A DNA stretch of 64,000 bases from Paraphoma chrysanthemicola (taxonomy: Eukaryota > Ascomycota > Dothideomycetes > Pleosporales > Phaeosphaeriaceae): NCBI GenBank assembly GCA_020744225.1, contig JAGMWG010000016.1, forward strand, positions 992,001 to 1,056,000. Direction: 5' to 3'. Below, piece after piece: positions 55,134 through 64,000 of this stretch. Numbering within the stretch: position 1 is the first letter of the stretch; each line of letters starts with the position of its first letter. The notes below the pieces were generated by a model that worked only from the letters and a program-made list of their open reading frames with translations, was not told the origin of the DNA and did no database searches. Position numbers and translations under genes: made by a program.

Positions 55134-56689
55134 CTAGTCTTCGGACAACTCTGGCTCGACGTCGTCCTCTGAGCCTGCATCATCTTCCTCGTCTACACCG
55201 GCCTCATTATCCTCGTCAAAATCTATACCACCGCCAAAGTCGAAAACGTCGCCATCGGACCCTGCCTCCATGCCTTCTGCTTCCATCGTGTCCATATCAT
55301 CCATGTCGTCCTCAACTTCGCCCATCTCGATTGAATGACCGGAACCACAATTGTGGTCTGGAACAGGGCACCTACAGCATGTGCATGGCAGATCTATTCC
55401 CCGACGACGCGCTTCTTGCAGAATCATGGCATGGCCGAGAGGCTCGCCCATGATACGCTTGTGCTCGTAGAATACGGACACAGTCCCGTCTTTGTTATAA
55501 GCAGAATACATGTGCTGCGGTAGTTGTTCTGCAGGCGCCAGCGCGAGGTTATCATCCTGCTCATCGTCAACGCTGTTGGCATTATCGATATGTTCGTCGG
55601 CGTTTTCCGCTTGTTCGGGCTCTGGGTCTTCTTCATAATCTACCTCTCCATTACACCAGGTACATATCGCCATGTAATCGTCGTCTATTGCGATTGTGGC
55701 CCCGCAACGACAGGTCAGCGCGTGAACGTGTCCTGGCTCCGTCTCTATCACAGCCTGCACTCGGCGCTGGGATTCCACCTCGTTCTCCTTGACATAGCAT
55801 GGGATGCATAGCCATCGATCCAAGAACCGCTTCCTAAATGTGCAGGAGCAGGGCGCGAAACCTTTGGCCTCGTGATCTCGGAAGCATGCTTGACACATGA
55901 GCTCCTTCCGCTTCATGGCAAACATGTTGAAAATACCCAGAAGGCTCTCCCCGTCAAAAGGAGCCTCGGTACGACCACACGGAGTGATGCTATGGTTTCC
56001 AAGGTTGAGGTCGATGATTCGGTCCAACGGTTCGGGGTCGGCTAGACCATGGATGTGCAGAGGTACGTGGATGCGTCCTTGGTCATGATGCGATTTCATC
56101 GCGCTGGGCGGCAAGTGCCAGTTCATTGTGTTGATTTCCTTCGGTGGATAGATCGCGAACGGAGTTTGATGCAGAAAGGTATAGCCTGCCCACCAGCGAT
56201 GGTGATCTGGCCCATCCTCATCCACGAAGACCTGGTAAGTGACATGAATTCGACACTCATCGCACGTGTTGATACCGCATTCTGCACATGGCCGTGATGA
56301 TGCGTCGTACCCGTTACCTGCACAGCCGATATTCTTTTGCCAGAGGCGAGTTCGGCAAGGGCAGTGGACGGTGTCCCGAATGTGAAGACCCAGGCCAGGA
56401 CAGAGAGTCTTGCTTAGTAGATTTGACTTCGGGCCTGGCTCATGCATGCGGATCTGGCTATGAATTACCTGCGCAACAGTAGTGAGGGTGACCAAGTCAT
56501 CCGGGTGGAGACGCGAAACAAGAGCCTGGATGAAGGTCAGTTGGAATTTTGACGCGCATTATCAGCCTCGCATACCTCTAGGATCGGGTACTGCGCCAAT
56601 GCGATTGTGAGGGACTGTTCTGCATTCTCAGCGACTGCCGGCTGTTCCCATTTTCTTGCCGTGCCCTGACAGGCCTGCAAATCGCCCAT
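55134..56689 (-). CDS. F-box-like protein with Cys clusters and acidic tail
   Basis: Model: complement(55134..56525, 56576..56689), 501 aa. The intron 56526-56575 (GTATGC...CCAG) joins QYPILE to ALVSRLHPDDLVTLTTVAQ, which makes an F-box-like helix block near residues 35-60, so the 5' exon is well supported. Downstream follow SKTLCPGLGLHIRD and CPC...CAECG...CDEC (residues about 80-125), CQACFRDHEAKGFAPCSC, LCIPC, CRCG...CTWC and CTCCRCPVPDHNC: several zinc-binding-type clusters. The last 60 residues are strongly acidic (Asp/Glu). Families of this build are frequent in ascomycetes and are presumed substrate adaptors of SCF ubiquitin ligases; that role is inferred. Confidence 0.77.
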
Positions 56690-56981
56690 GGAGTCTCGAT
56701 GTGGAAAACCCAATCGGCGGGTTGTCAAGCGCTCGGAGATATGACTGACTACCCGAATTGGCGTGCAAGAGCTGATATGACTGATGGTGGGTGAAGGCAA
56801 GGACTGCGAGGTGCAGGGTCAAGCGCGACGTTGCCAAGTAATTGGTGGTGCGCAAAGGGTAGGTGCGCACGCGTGGTCACGTGTAATGTCTGTGGACGCA
56901 ACAGCAAATGGTGCGACAAGTGCGAATTGTCTCAATGACGTATGCGCTGCGCATATTTCCAGATACTGCGAACCTCCAGCC

Positions 56982-58093
56982 TCACTTTCGACCCGCTGTC
57001 GTTCCAATCATACCCTTCAAGCACTCCGGCACCGTCTCAGCTGCGTCCCCCTTGAACATCCAGTCTCCGTCCTCGACCCTACCCGGTTCTTCTTCGCACT
57101 CTTCCATGTTGAAGAACGCAACTCTTGCACCGGCGTTGCGAGCTCGTGGAATGTACATCGCAGCCGGCAAGACGACAGCACTCGTCCCAATTACAAGCAT
57201 TAAGTCGATTCCACCAGCGGAAGTGAAGTCGTATATGCGGTTGGTGGTCTCTTCTGGTGTTGCCTCACCAAACATGACCACTCCAGGTCGCATGAGTGAG
57301 GCGCATCGTGGACATTGTGGCAGCTGTTCGCGTGTAATCTGGGGTAGAGGTATGCTGGGGTCGCTGATATTTGTGTCCGCAGTTATCTTGAGTGCCTCGT
57401 TGACGGGATATGTGGCCACGGTCACGTAGTCGCACATCTCCGCCCGATCAGGTACATTGCGACCGCACTTCATCTCAAACAGTGAGCCGTGCACCTGGGC
57501 AATCTGATCGTCTGGAAATCCGGCTCTTTGACACAGTCCTGCAGCAAGTATCAGCTACACTCCATCATTATCGTTGTGACCTTACCATCAATGTTCTGGT
57601 TCACAGCGAAGTACCCCTTTTTCGCCTCCGCTAGCTTCGCCAATGCGACATGTCCTCTATTCGGCCTTGACTCCTGGGCTCGCTTCATTCGATCCGTGAA
57701 GAACCACCAGACCAACACTGGGTCGTCCCAGAAGGCATCAATGTCGCTCAGCGTTTGCGGCTCGGCACCCCGCCAGCGTCGGTCATTTCCACGAAATGTA
57801 GATAAGCCAGAAGATACGGACAGCCCGGCACCGATTAGTGCGAAGATACGTGTGGAGGATTGAAGGTGTTGTGCGAATGAGGTGAAGTCGTCGAGTGGTA
57901 TGCCAATTGCTGGGTCTGGCATACTTGATCCACGGAATTTGCGCCTTTCTTGTTTGTATTTGAGCGCGACTGCTGCTTTGGACACTGAGCCTTTTGACAC
58001 ATTTCTACTAGAAGAGGTCGTAGCCACATTGGTTGGTGCTTCTTCGGGGTGACAGGGGTCGATAACGCGAGGCATCGCCACGCTCCGCTCCAT
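56982..58093 (-). CDS. sirtuin (Sir2 family NAD-dependent deacylase), class III-like
   Basis: Model: complement(56982..57538, 57586..58093), 354 aa. The intron 57539-57585 (GTAAGG...GCAG) restores NQNIDG/LCQRAG. Family motifs: ALIGAGLSVSSGLSTFRG near residue 85 (NAD-binding GAG and FRG), RRWRG, NQNIDG (Asn where Thr is usual in TQNxD), then VHGSLFEMKC with the catalytic His, and CPRC plus GVVMFGEATPEE. Two cysteines (KC and EMC) precede the CPRC pair, so a zinc site is possible with unusual spacing. The GTSAVVLPAA motif follows. The overall style resembles SIRT5-type deacylases rather than nuclear Sir2/Hst. The first 75 residues are disordered; MPRVIDP at residue 7 is an alternative start. 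Acyl preference cannot be told. Confidence 0.9.
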
Positions 58094-58586
58094 TCTTCAA
58101 CGGTATTGAGAACGACGCTTGACTTCAATGAAAGTATGCCGATGATGAAGATTTAGAAAATATGCAGCAGTTTTCCTTCGTACCAATATCTTTCCCCGTT
58201 GCGGCTGCCTGGTCGAAGCGAGTGATGACTCACGTTTCTGGGGCATTTACGTCAGCCCAATTTCTTCAAAACAATTAAAAGAAGCCGCCTCTCGCCTTCG
58301 TCATGAAAAGATGCCGAGTAAGACTCAATCCAGATGCGACGTATCGTGCGATTGAGAAGAAATGATCAGAACACGCATACGCTATGGCGTCCCTCGCCCA
58401 GCAGGAAAGGTCACGGATAATTCTTGCACCGCTTTTAATGTTCAGCACAATTCACAATAAGACTTTAGGCAACGGAAATATTTATTTTAGGATGGCGTAC
58501 AACAAGTGAGGCCGTTACAACCTCGCGTATTCCTTTTTCATTCTGGTTCGTGAGAGGCCCACAGACCTGGCCTTTGGAAATTGTGC
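58094..58586. other. intergenic, promoter of the sirtuin gene
   Basis: 493 bp between same-strand genes. No coding frame; it contains the sirtuin promoter and the 3' end of the MFS transporter gene. Confidence 0.6.
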
Positions 58587-60586
58587 TTACACCGGAGCAG
58601 CCACCTGGGCGGTCAGCAGCGATCCAATATCTCCCACAAAGAAGCTCAAAATGAAGCAAACACCACCAAAGGCAATGCTAACATAGTACGGCCACCTATA
58701 CGCAAGCGCGAAAGCTTCCTGCGCATTTGCGATAATGACCGGGTACGCGTTCCGCTGCAACACCATAGGACTCGTCGCCATGATCTCTTTGATCTCAGCA
58801 AATCTCGCGTTACCGATGAGTTCCGTGACATGCGCAATAGTAGCTAATCCTTCGGGCGTAAGTGGGTTAATGATGCCACCCAATGCAAGGGTCTTCGTTG
58901 CGACGATGTCGGTCAGAGAAGAGGTCACTTTGCGGAAGAACAGATTCGAGTAGACCGCAAAACCGATCGCACCGCCAATGTACCGAATGGAGAGCGTAAT
59001 CGCTGTAATGGTTGCGATGAGCTCATCGGGGCATGCGATTTGCGCAATGATTGACGATGGAATGATGACGCCGCCGACACCGATGGAAGCAAAAGTGACA
59101 ATGGCATATACGGCGTTGAGATTGTGCGGGTTCGAGACGGCCACTGCACCCGTGCATGCTGTCATCATGCCGGTGAAAAAGATCATGAGCGCGCGGATAC
59201 GCCCCTTCGTGATGGGGATGAGTAAGAGACATATGACTGCTCCGCCGATGATGCCGAAACCGATAGGTAAGGAGCGAATGCCAATACCGACAGGGTCGTC
59301 ACCTGTAATACATGAGCTTGACCTGATATGTGATACGAAGGTACTCACCATAGACATTGTAAACCTGAGTCGGCCAGAAGAGAAGCAGGACGAAGTAGTT
59401 CCCGCCGCTGAGGAATGTGATGAGAAGAATGACTATCATTGTCTTCTTTGCTTTGCTGAAAAGCGCTCTTGGCACCATCGGGTATGGCGCATAGAATTCC
59501 CAGACGAAGAATGCGACGATAAACACAATACCAAGAATAAGCGGCGCCAGATTATGCGCGCTACCCCATGGGTACTGTGGACAGTCAGTAGAGTTTTCAA
59601 GTAGGTGCTCACATATGACGAACCTGAGAAGCTCCCCATTGCAGGCCCATCATAAAGCAGGTAACGCCGACGGTGCTAAGAAAGCCGCCAATATAGTCTA
59701 CCTGCTTCAGAACATGACGCGCAGTGTAGTCCTCAGTGAGACGGGACGGGTCTTTGTAGGCGAAGATGCACAACAGGAGGCCCACAAAGTTCCACACGCC
59801 GACAAAGATGCCGTTGTACCTCCAATTGCTGCTTTTCGCGATCATCTGAGCGTACAGAACTGATGGGCAGAAGGGCAGGATCGTGAATACCACCAAGCCG
59901 ACGTACTTGCCACGATCCTTGACTGGTACCACTTCGCCAGTGCCAGCTAGTGCTATGAGCTCGTTGAGCCCAGCACCGATGCCAGAGAAGACCTGACCAG
60001 CTTCCGTATGTTAGAACCTGGCATTCAAAACACATTCCGTAAAGCTTACCGATGGCTACGTTCATTGTGTTCGCGGTTGCTGTGATAATTGGACCAACAA
60101 TCAGGGTGACCTGTCCTACTATCGCGACTTTCTGTCGCCCGAACAAGTCTGACAAGGCTCCGACAAAGGGACATAGAGCGGCGTTGGGAATGAGGTATCC
60201 GACGACAAACCACACATAGCGATCAACGCCGCCAATGTCTTGGTAGATGAGAGGAAGGACGGAGCCGAAGAGGTACAGCGGAATCTGCGAGCCAATCCAC
60301 AAAAATGACATGCAAGTCAAGGTCATGAACAGGCGTCCATTCATCTGAAGCATGTAAGCTATGTGACCATGAAGGTACTGCTGAGATTGACCTTCTCGTG
60401 GACGATAGGTCCATTACTGGCAATCGGAGTCAACCTTTGCGCCTTCTCAACCTCACTCGGCGGTGTATGCGAAGTCACCCTCTCTAAATGAGTGACATCG
60501 TTGTCGTACTTCTCCGCATCATGCGATGGCCTCAGTGGCCGCGGTGTATCTTGCATCTTGTTGACAGTGTAAAGCTGCGAGAACAT
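58587..60586 (-). CDS. MFS transporter, TRI12/siderophore-efflux type
   Basis: Model: complement(58587..59302, 59349..59574, 59624..60000, 60050..60344, 60392..60586), 602 aa, all phases closing. ATG 60586 is used (60556 is an alternative; the frame to 60613 starts with TTG). About 14 hydrophobic segments begin after a 65-residue cytosolic N-terminus: NGRLFMTLTCMSFLWIGSQI in TM1, GYLIPNAALCPFVGALSDLFG with the MFS loop motif, GQVFSGIGAGLNELIALAGT in the fourth, and a C-terminal half with TITAITLSIRYIGGAIG. Length and these blocks match the fungal TRI12 family of drug/secondary-metabolite and iron-chelate carriers (DHA2-like). No biosynthetic genes lie beside it, so a trichothecene link is not implied. 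Substrate unknown. Confidence 0.9.
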
Positions 60587-62329
60587 TCGTGGAGGAAGAA
60601 GTACAATCAACAAGTGGGAAATGATACGGGCTCTCGTCCCTGAGTGACCTCGTTGCTATGCCCAGCGAGCCCTATATCACGTTCGAACCCATGGTGTTGG
60701 TAGCTACAATGAATCGACACTAACGTCGCAGCTGCCGCGGCAACGAAATGTGTTACGCGGGGCTCATTGGCCAATTGACAAGGGTCGATTAGCCCTTCAG
60801 CCAGACGGAAGCTACGAGCGACGCCGTCGAGCCAAATTGACAGCATGCAGACCTTCAAGCGGGAAGTGGTGATGTTCGTCTTTGGAGTAAGTGCGGGGCC
60901 CCGCGCGGCGTGGTCCTAATCCGGAACTAACGGCGAGGCTAGTGTTGGACTAAAGCGGGACGCTATTGGTGTAGTGTTTTGATCCATCCACCTGGCTCTA
61001 GGAGCATGCTTCAGGGCCAAGAATAATCGCGGGGTGCTGGCATGATCATTGTGTGGCTTAGTGCAACCCCTCCTTGAGGCACTTCCGCATGTTCCAGCAA
61101 GGGCATCTTGCATCGAAGCGACGCTGGGCGCACAAAAACGAAGTGTAAGAACGGCAGTGTGCGGTGATCTTCGGTCGTCAAACATGCATTTCGGCCGGCT
61201 GAGTGCCGCGTGAGAATCTAGACGTAGCTTGAGCAATCGTTGGAGGTCGGGGCAAACTCCTGCCACGGGAAAAGGAAGTAGTCTGTACTGCTTTCCAGGG
61301 CCTTGCTTGTGGTGCACAATATCGAGAGGTGTGTAGATGAGCGACTAGGAAAGTTCCGAATGCATGAGAGCCATATTTGGAGCACAAGGGCGAGTTACCG
61401 AGGTTTGCCATCGAGGCTTTCAGGACGGGTTTTCTCAATACGCTATACGCCGCGACTTCCAGGGGTACTAAACGACCTGTTGAAGATTGCGCATGACACA
61501 ACAAGCAACGTTAGTCTCTTGAAGCAATTCGCTGTGTGCTGAGGAAGGGCTCGAAGTCGACAATTCGGACACGGGGAGTCAACCGAAAAGCTTGGCTTAT
61601 CGAAGAGCCCCAGGACGTCCAGACAGATCCGACCGATCAAAGCAGAGCTGAGCCAACATAGTGCAATCATCATGACCTCTAAATTGGACAAAGAGCTGGC
61701 TGCAGCTTGATGGGGAATTACGCCCAAGCAGCTGACACTTTGACGGAATGCCGTTTGCGCATCAGTCGTCAGGTTCCGACTTGGGTCAAGTTGATTGAAA
61801 GCTTGAGCAGCCGAGGTTGGAATTCGCGTCCTCCGAAGCGCGAGACGATGTCAACGGGAGCACAGTGGGAAGATTCGGGTGCTACCCTATGGCCGATGAA
61901 ACATAGATGCATCTTCGGAATCGTAAGTTAGTGTCGGGTGAGGTCGAATGGTGGTGCGGCTGATGACGGGCAGAATGTTAGCTTCTTGGCATTTCCTCTG
62001 CCCCTCGCGCGTCTGGTCTTGGAGCCAGATGGTCGAAATTCAACCACTCTCAATTGTATCTCGCTGCGTCAATTTTCGTCTCAACACGTAAATAGCAAAA
62101 TTTCTCATTTCGCGATACGATGCCTACAAAACTCATCGGGCGAAAGATGAGGTCCACTTGCAAGCTCCTCCCTCGAACATCATCGAAAGCATTAACACAT
62201 TGTGTTTTTCTTTTTCCATGACAGCATTGAATAATTGCGACAGAGGTACACCGACCGCAATGGGTTGCTTTGAACTACACTAGCATTGTGCGCGCACGCT
62301 CATCTGCCCCCGAGCCCAGTAAGTGATAC
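60587..62329. other. intergenic, divergent promoter region
   Basis: 1.74 kb between the divergent MFS and RING-finger genes. Frames at 60916-61317, 61178-61504 and 61443-61727 are TTG-started or without family features. I see no gene, but one small gene cannot be excluded. Confidence 0.5.
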
Positions 62330-63520
62330 ATGCCCACTGTAGTAATTTCCCTTCCCATCAACCTGATTTCATTCAATCATCAACCGCACATTCAAATCAT
62401 GGTGGAGGCAGAACATCAGCTCGAGCACTTCCAGAACGGTACGTATCTCTTGTGGGCTACGCTCGCGCTAACAAGGCTGAACCATAAGCTCCCACCTAAT
62501 AGTCAGGCATTAGATCTGTTTCTCAATCACGATGATCAATGGGCTCTCCGACTGCGCAACACTTTCGGTGCAGTAGTCCGCGGGTTTGCTGATCCAAATG
62601 AAACAGAGGTCTGGGATGCCCTTGATCCCGATCACGCTTCGGTAGTTGTCTCCGAGCTCCTACGAACAGCATCAAACTACTACCAGGACCTCGATGGGGA
62701 GTTCACCTTCTTACGCACGTTCTTCAAGGCTTTCCATAGCAGGATACAGGCAGCCCGCGTTCGGCACGCCGCTGAGACTTTCGGTGCGCTGGGTATGGCT
62801 TGTGCCATTGCAGATCAAGTCTCGAAGCTTCTCAAATCTAGATTGTCCGAGGTATTCATCACAATCAACACAATGCAAGAGAGCTTGGAACGAGATGAGT
62901 TTGAGGCGGATCTTGTGGTATACGCGCGCGACGAAGCAGTTGTACTGTCGACCAACATCGAGCTCTTCATCCGCGAGCAGACGGGCATCTTGTCTCACAG
63001 CCTCGGCTCCACAGATATTGATGTCGATATTTTTGTCGAAGTTATCCAGGGTGCACTTCGTACACATATCCTTGCTGCTCTCGATGTACTCCTTCGAAGC
63101 CTCGGAGCCTTTGCTGGCTTTGGCATATTGGCGACATCTCCACGTACCCGGCAAAATCTCCGAATCTTCTACCGCAACATTGCGCGGTTCTTTTCGTACG
63201 CCTCACCTCTATTGAGTAACTTTTGGCCGTCGGAGAACGATCTGGAGGAGGGCGCGTTCGAAGAGTACTCACTGGGAGATCTCGAGGATGTCCTAGTGGG
63301 ACCTGATAGCGTCGATAATGATGAGGTGAGCGTCTTCGTCTCTCATGACCCCGCGACAGACTGTGTCGTTTGTTATGACGCTTACAACACATTGCGGAAA
63401 TTATCTTGTGCGCACGAATATTGCGAAGAGTGCTTGAAGGCGCAGCTCACGACACACCATGCCTGTCGATATCGATGCGCATCATGTCGTGCTGAGTTCT
63501 TTTTTAATCCCAAGAACTAA
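62330..63520 (+). CDS. RING-finger protein (putative E3 ubiquitin ligase)
   Basis: Single exon, 396 aa from ATG 62330; ATG 62399 (MVEAEHQLEHF) is an alternative start. Residues 30-340 are helical with no recognised domain. The C-terminus holds a RING-HC: CVVC, then CAHEYCEEC, and CASC near the end, with zinc ligands Cys345, Cys348, Cys360, His362, Cys365, Cys368, Cys383 and Cys386. The spacing between the second and third pairs is slightly longer than in textbook RINGs but acceptable. RING proteins pass ubiquitin from an E2 to substrates; partner and target are unknown. No transmembrane segment is evident apart from a hydrophobic GAFAGFGILATS stretch. Confidence 0.8.
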   Translation: MPTVVISLPINLISFNHQPHIQIMVEAEHQLEHFQNGTYLLWATLALTRLNHKLPPNSQALDLFLNHDDQWALRLRNTFGAVVRGFADPNETEVWDALDPDHASVVVSELLRTASNYYQDLDGEFTFLRTFFKAFHSRIQAARVRHAAETFGALGMACAIADQVSKLLKSRLSEVFITINTMQESLERDEFEADLVVYARDEAVVLSTNIELFIREQTGILSHSLGSTDIDVDIFVEVIQGALRTHILAALDVLLRSLGAFAGFGILATSPRTRQNLRIFYRNIARFFSYASPLLSNFWPSENDLEEGAFEEYSLGDLEDVLVGPDSVDNDEVSVFVSHDPATDCVVCYDAYNTLRKLSCAHEYCEECLKAQLTTHHACRYRCASCRAEFFFNPKN

Positions 63521-64000
63521 AGCTCAAGCAAGGTATGGACTTGTCTGTAATCTGATAGTTCTTTGAGTGTGCGAAGCTAGTCTCATTTTTGCCTTGATTA
63601 TATCCCATCAAACTCTTGCTACTACAACTTTCGCTCATATGCTACAGCGAGCGAGAAAGCACAAAATCACACAAAATTACTCGTTGTATCCAAATATTAA
63701 TACGACTGAATCACGTCGTTCGTGCAGCAACGCACGTGAGCCATTGATGGAACGTTCGCTAGTTGAACGAGGTGACCACGCCTACAAAGACCACGTACGC
63801 ATCCATGGTGTTACAAGCACCACGTAAAAGTCCTCAACCAATGTCTTGTGCCCGAGGTCTCACCGCTCTAGTGCGGCATTGTGTACTGTTGTGACCCAAA
63901 CATCGCACTCACCTTATCTGAGCCCTTATCTCTTGGCTTTCCCAACCCTGGCTCGGTCCAACCTTCCTCAACACCACAAGCCACATCCCAAATTCTTCTC
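63521..64000. other. right edge, no gene recognised
   Basis: 480 bp after the RING-finger gene. A frame at 63567-63827 lacks family features. The last 150 bp are pyrimidine-rich and may be the start of another gene's promoter outside the window. Confidence 0.55.

Noticed and set aside
58587..60586. Trichothecene gene cluster
   Set aside because: Only the carrier family is shared; no terpene cyclase, P450 or acyltransferase genes are in the window.
1..64000. CRISPR array, rRNA or plasmid-type origin
   Set aside because: No regularly spaced direct repeats or conserved rRNA blocks were seen, and the gene content is eukaryotic nuclear.

Overview
The window looks like nuclear DNA of a filamentous ascomycete. 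Evidence: compact, intron-containing genes on both strands, introns mostly of 42-90 bp with GT...AG ends and CTRAY-like branch points, and fungal families such as Zn2Cys6 regulators, DUF6594, a PTH11-type rhodopsin fold, SulP, a TRI12-type MFS carrier and Vps9. The protein styles suggest Dothideomycetes, but that is an inference from recalled family character, not a search. About 29 credible protein genes are modelled. Most splice sites were fixed by reading across GT/AG pairs and checking that phases close.

Layout. 0.3-5.7 kb: DUF6594 membrane protein, a protein with two retropepsin-like motifs, and a multi-C2H2 protein. 6.4-10.8 kb: an APC amino-acid permease and a seven-TM protein. 11.2-13.5 kb: homeodomain/C2H2 protein A. 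14-19.3 kb: small uncertain ORFs, a secreted GMC oxidoreductase and a second seven-TM protein. 19.6-23.6 kb: a Zn2Cys6 regulator divergent from a peptidylarginine-deiminase-like gene with intact catalytic residues. 24.2-28.8 kb: an ASNSD1-like asparagine synthetase divergent from a Vps9-type Rab5 exchange factor. 29.5-35.9 kb: two divergent Zn2Cys6 regulators. 36.7-42 kb: two tightly packed disordered-protein ORFs (perhaps one gene), a Cys-rich secreted protein, a 64-residue protein and a DUF4202 protein. 42.8-47.3 kb: tandem homeodomain/C2H2 proteins B and C, paralogues of A. 47.3-51.6 kb: gene-poor, decayed stretch with an AT microsatellite, a tRNA-like relic and interrupted ORFs. 51.6-63.5 kb: sulfate permease, F-box-like Cys-rich protein, class III-like sirtuin, TRI12-type MFS carrier and a RING-finger protein.

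The genes do not form an operon or an obvious biosynthetic cluster. The most distinctive features are the three-member TALE-homeodomain plus zinc-finger family, united by a phase-1 intron directly after the homeodomain and a shared basic motif before the first zinc finger; the complete deiminase active site in a fungal gene; and the protein with two aspartyl-protease motifs. Start codons were checked for ATG, and several long open frames that begin only at TTG were trimmed.
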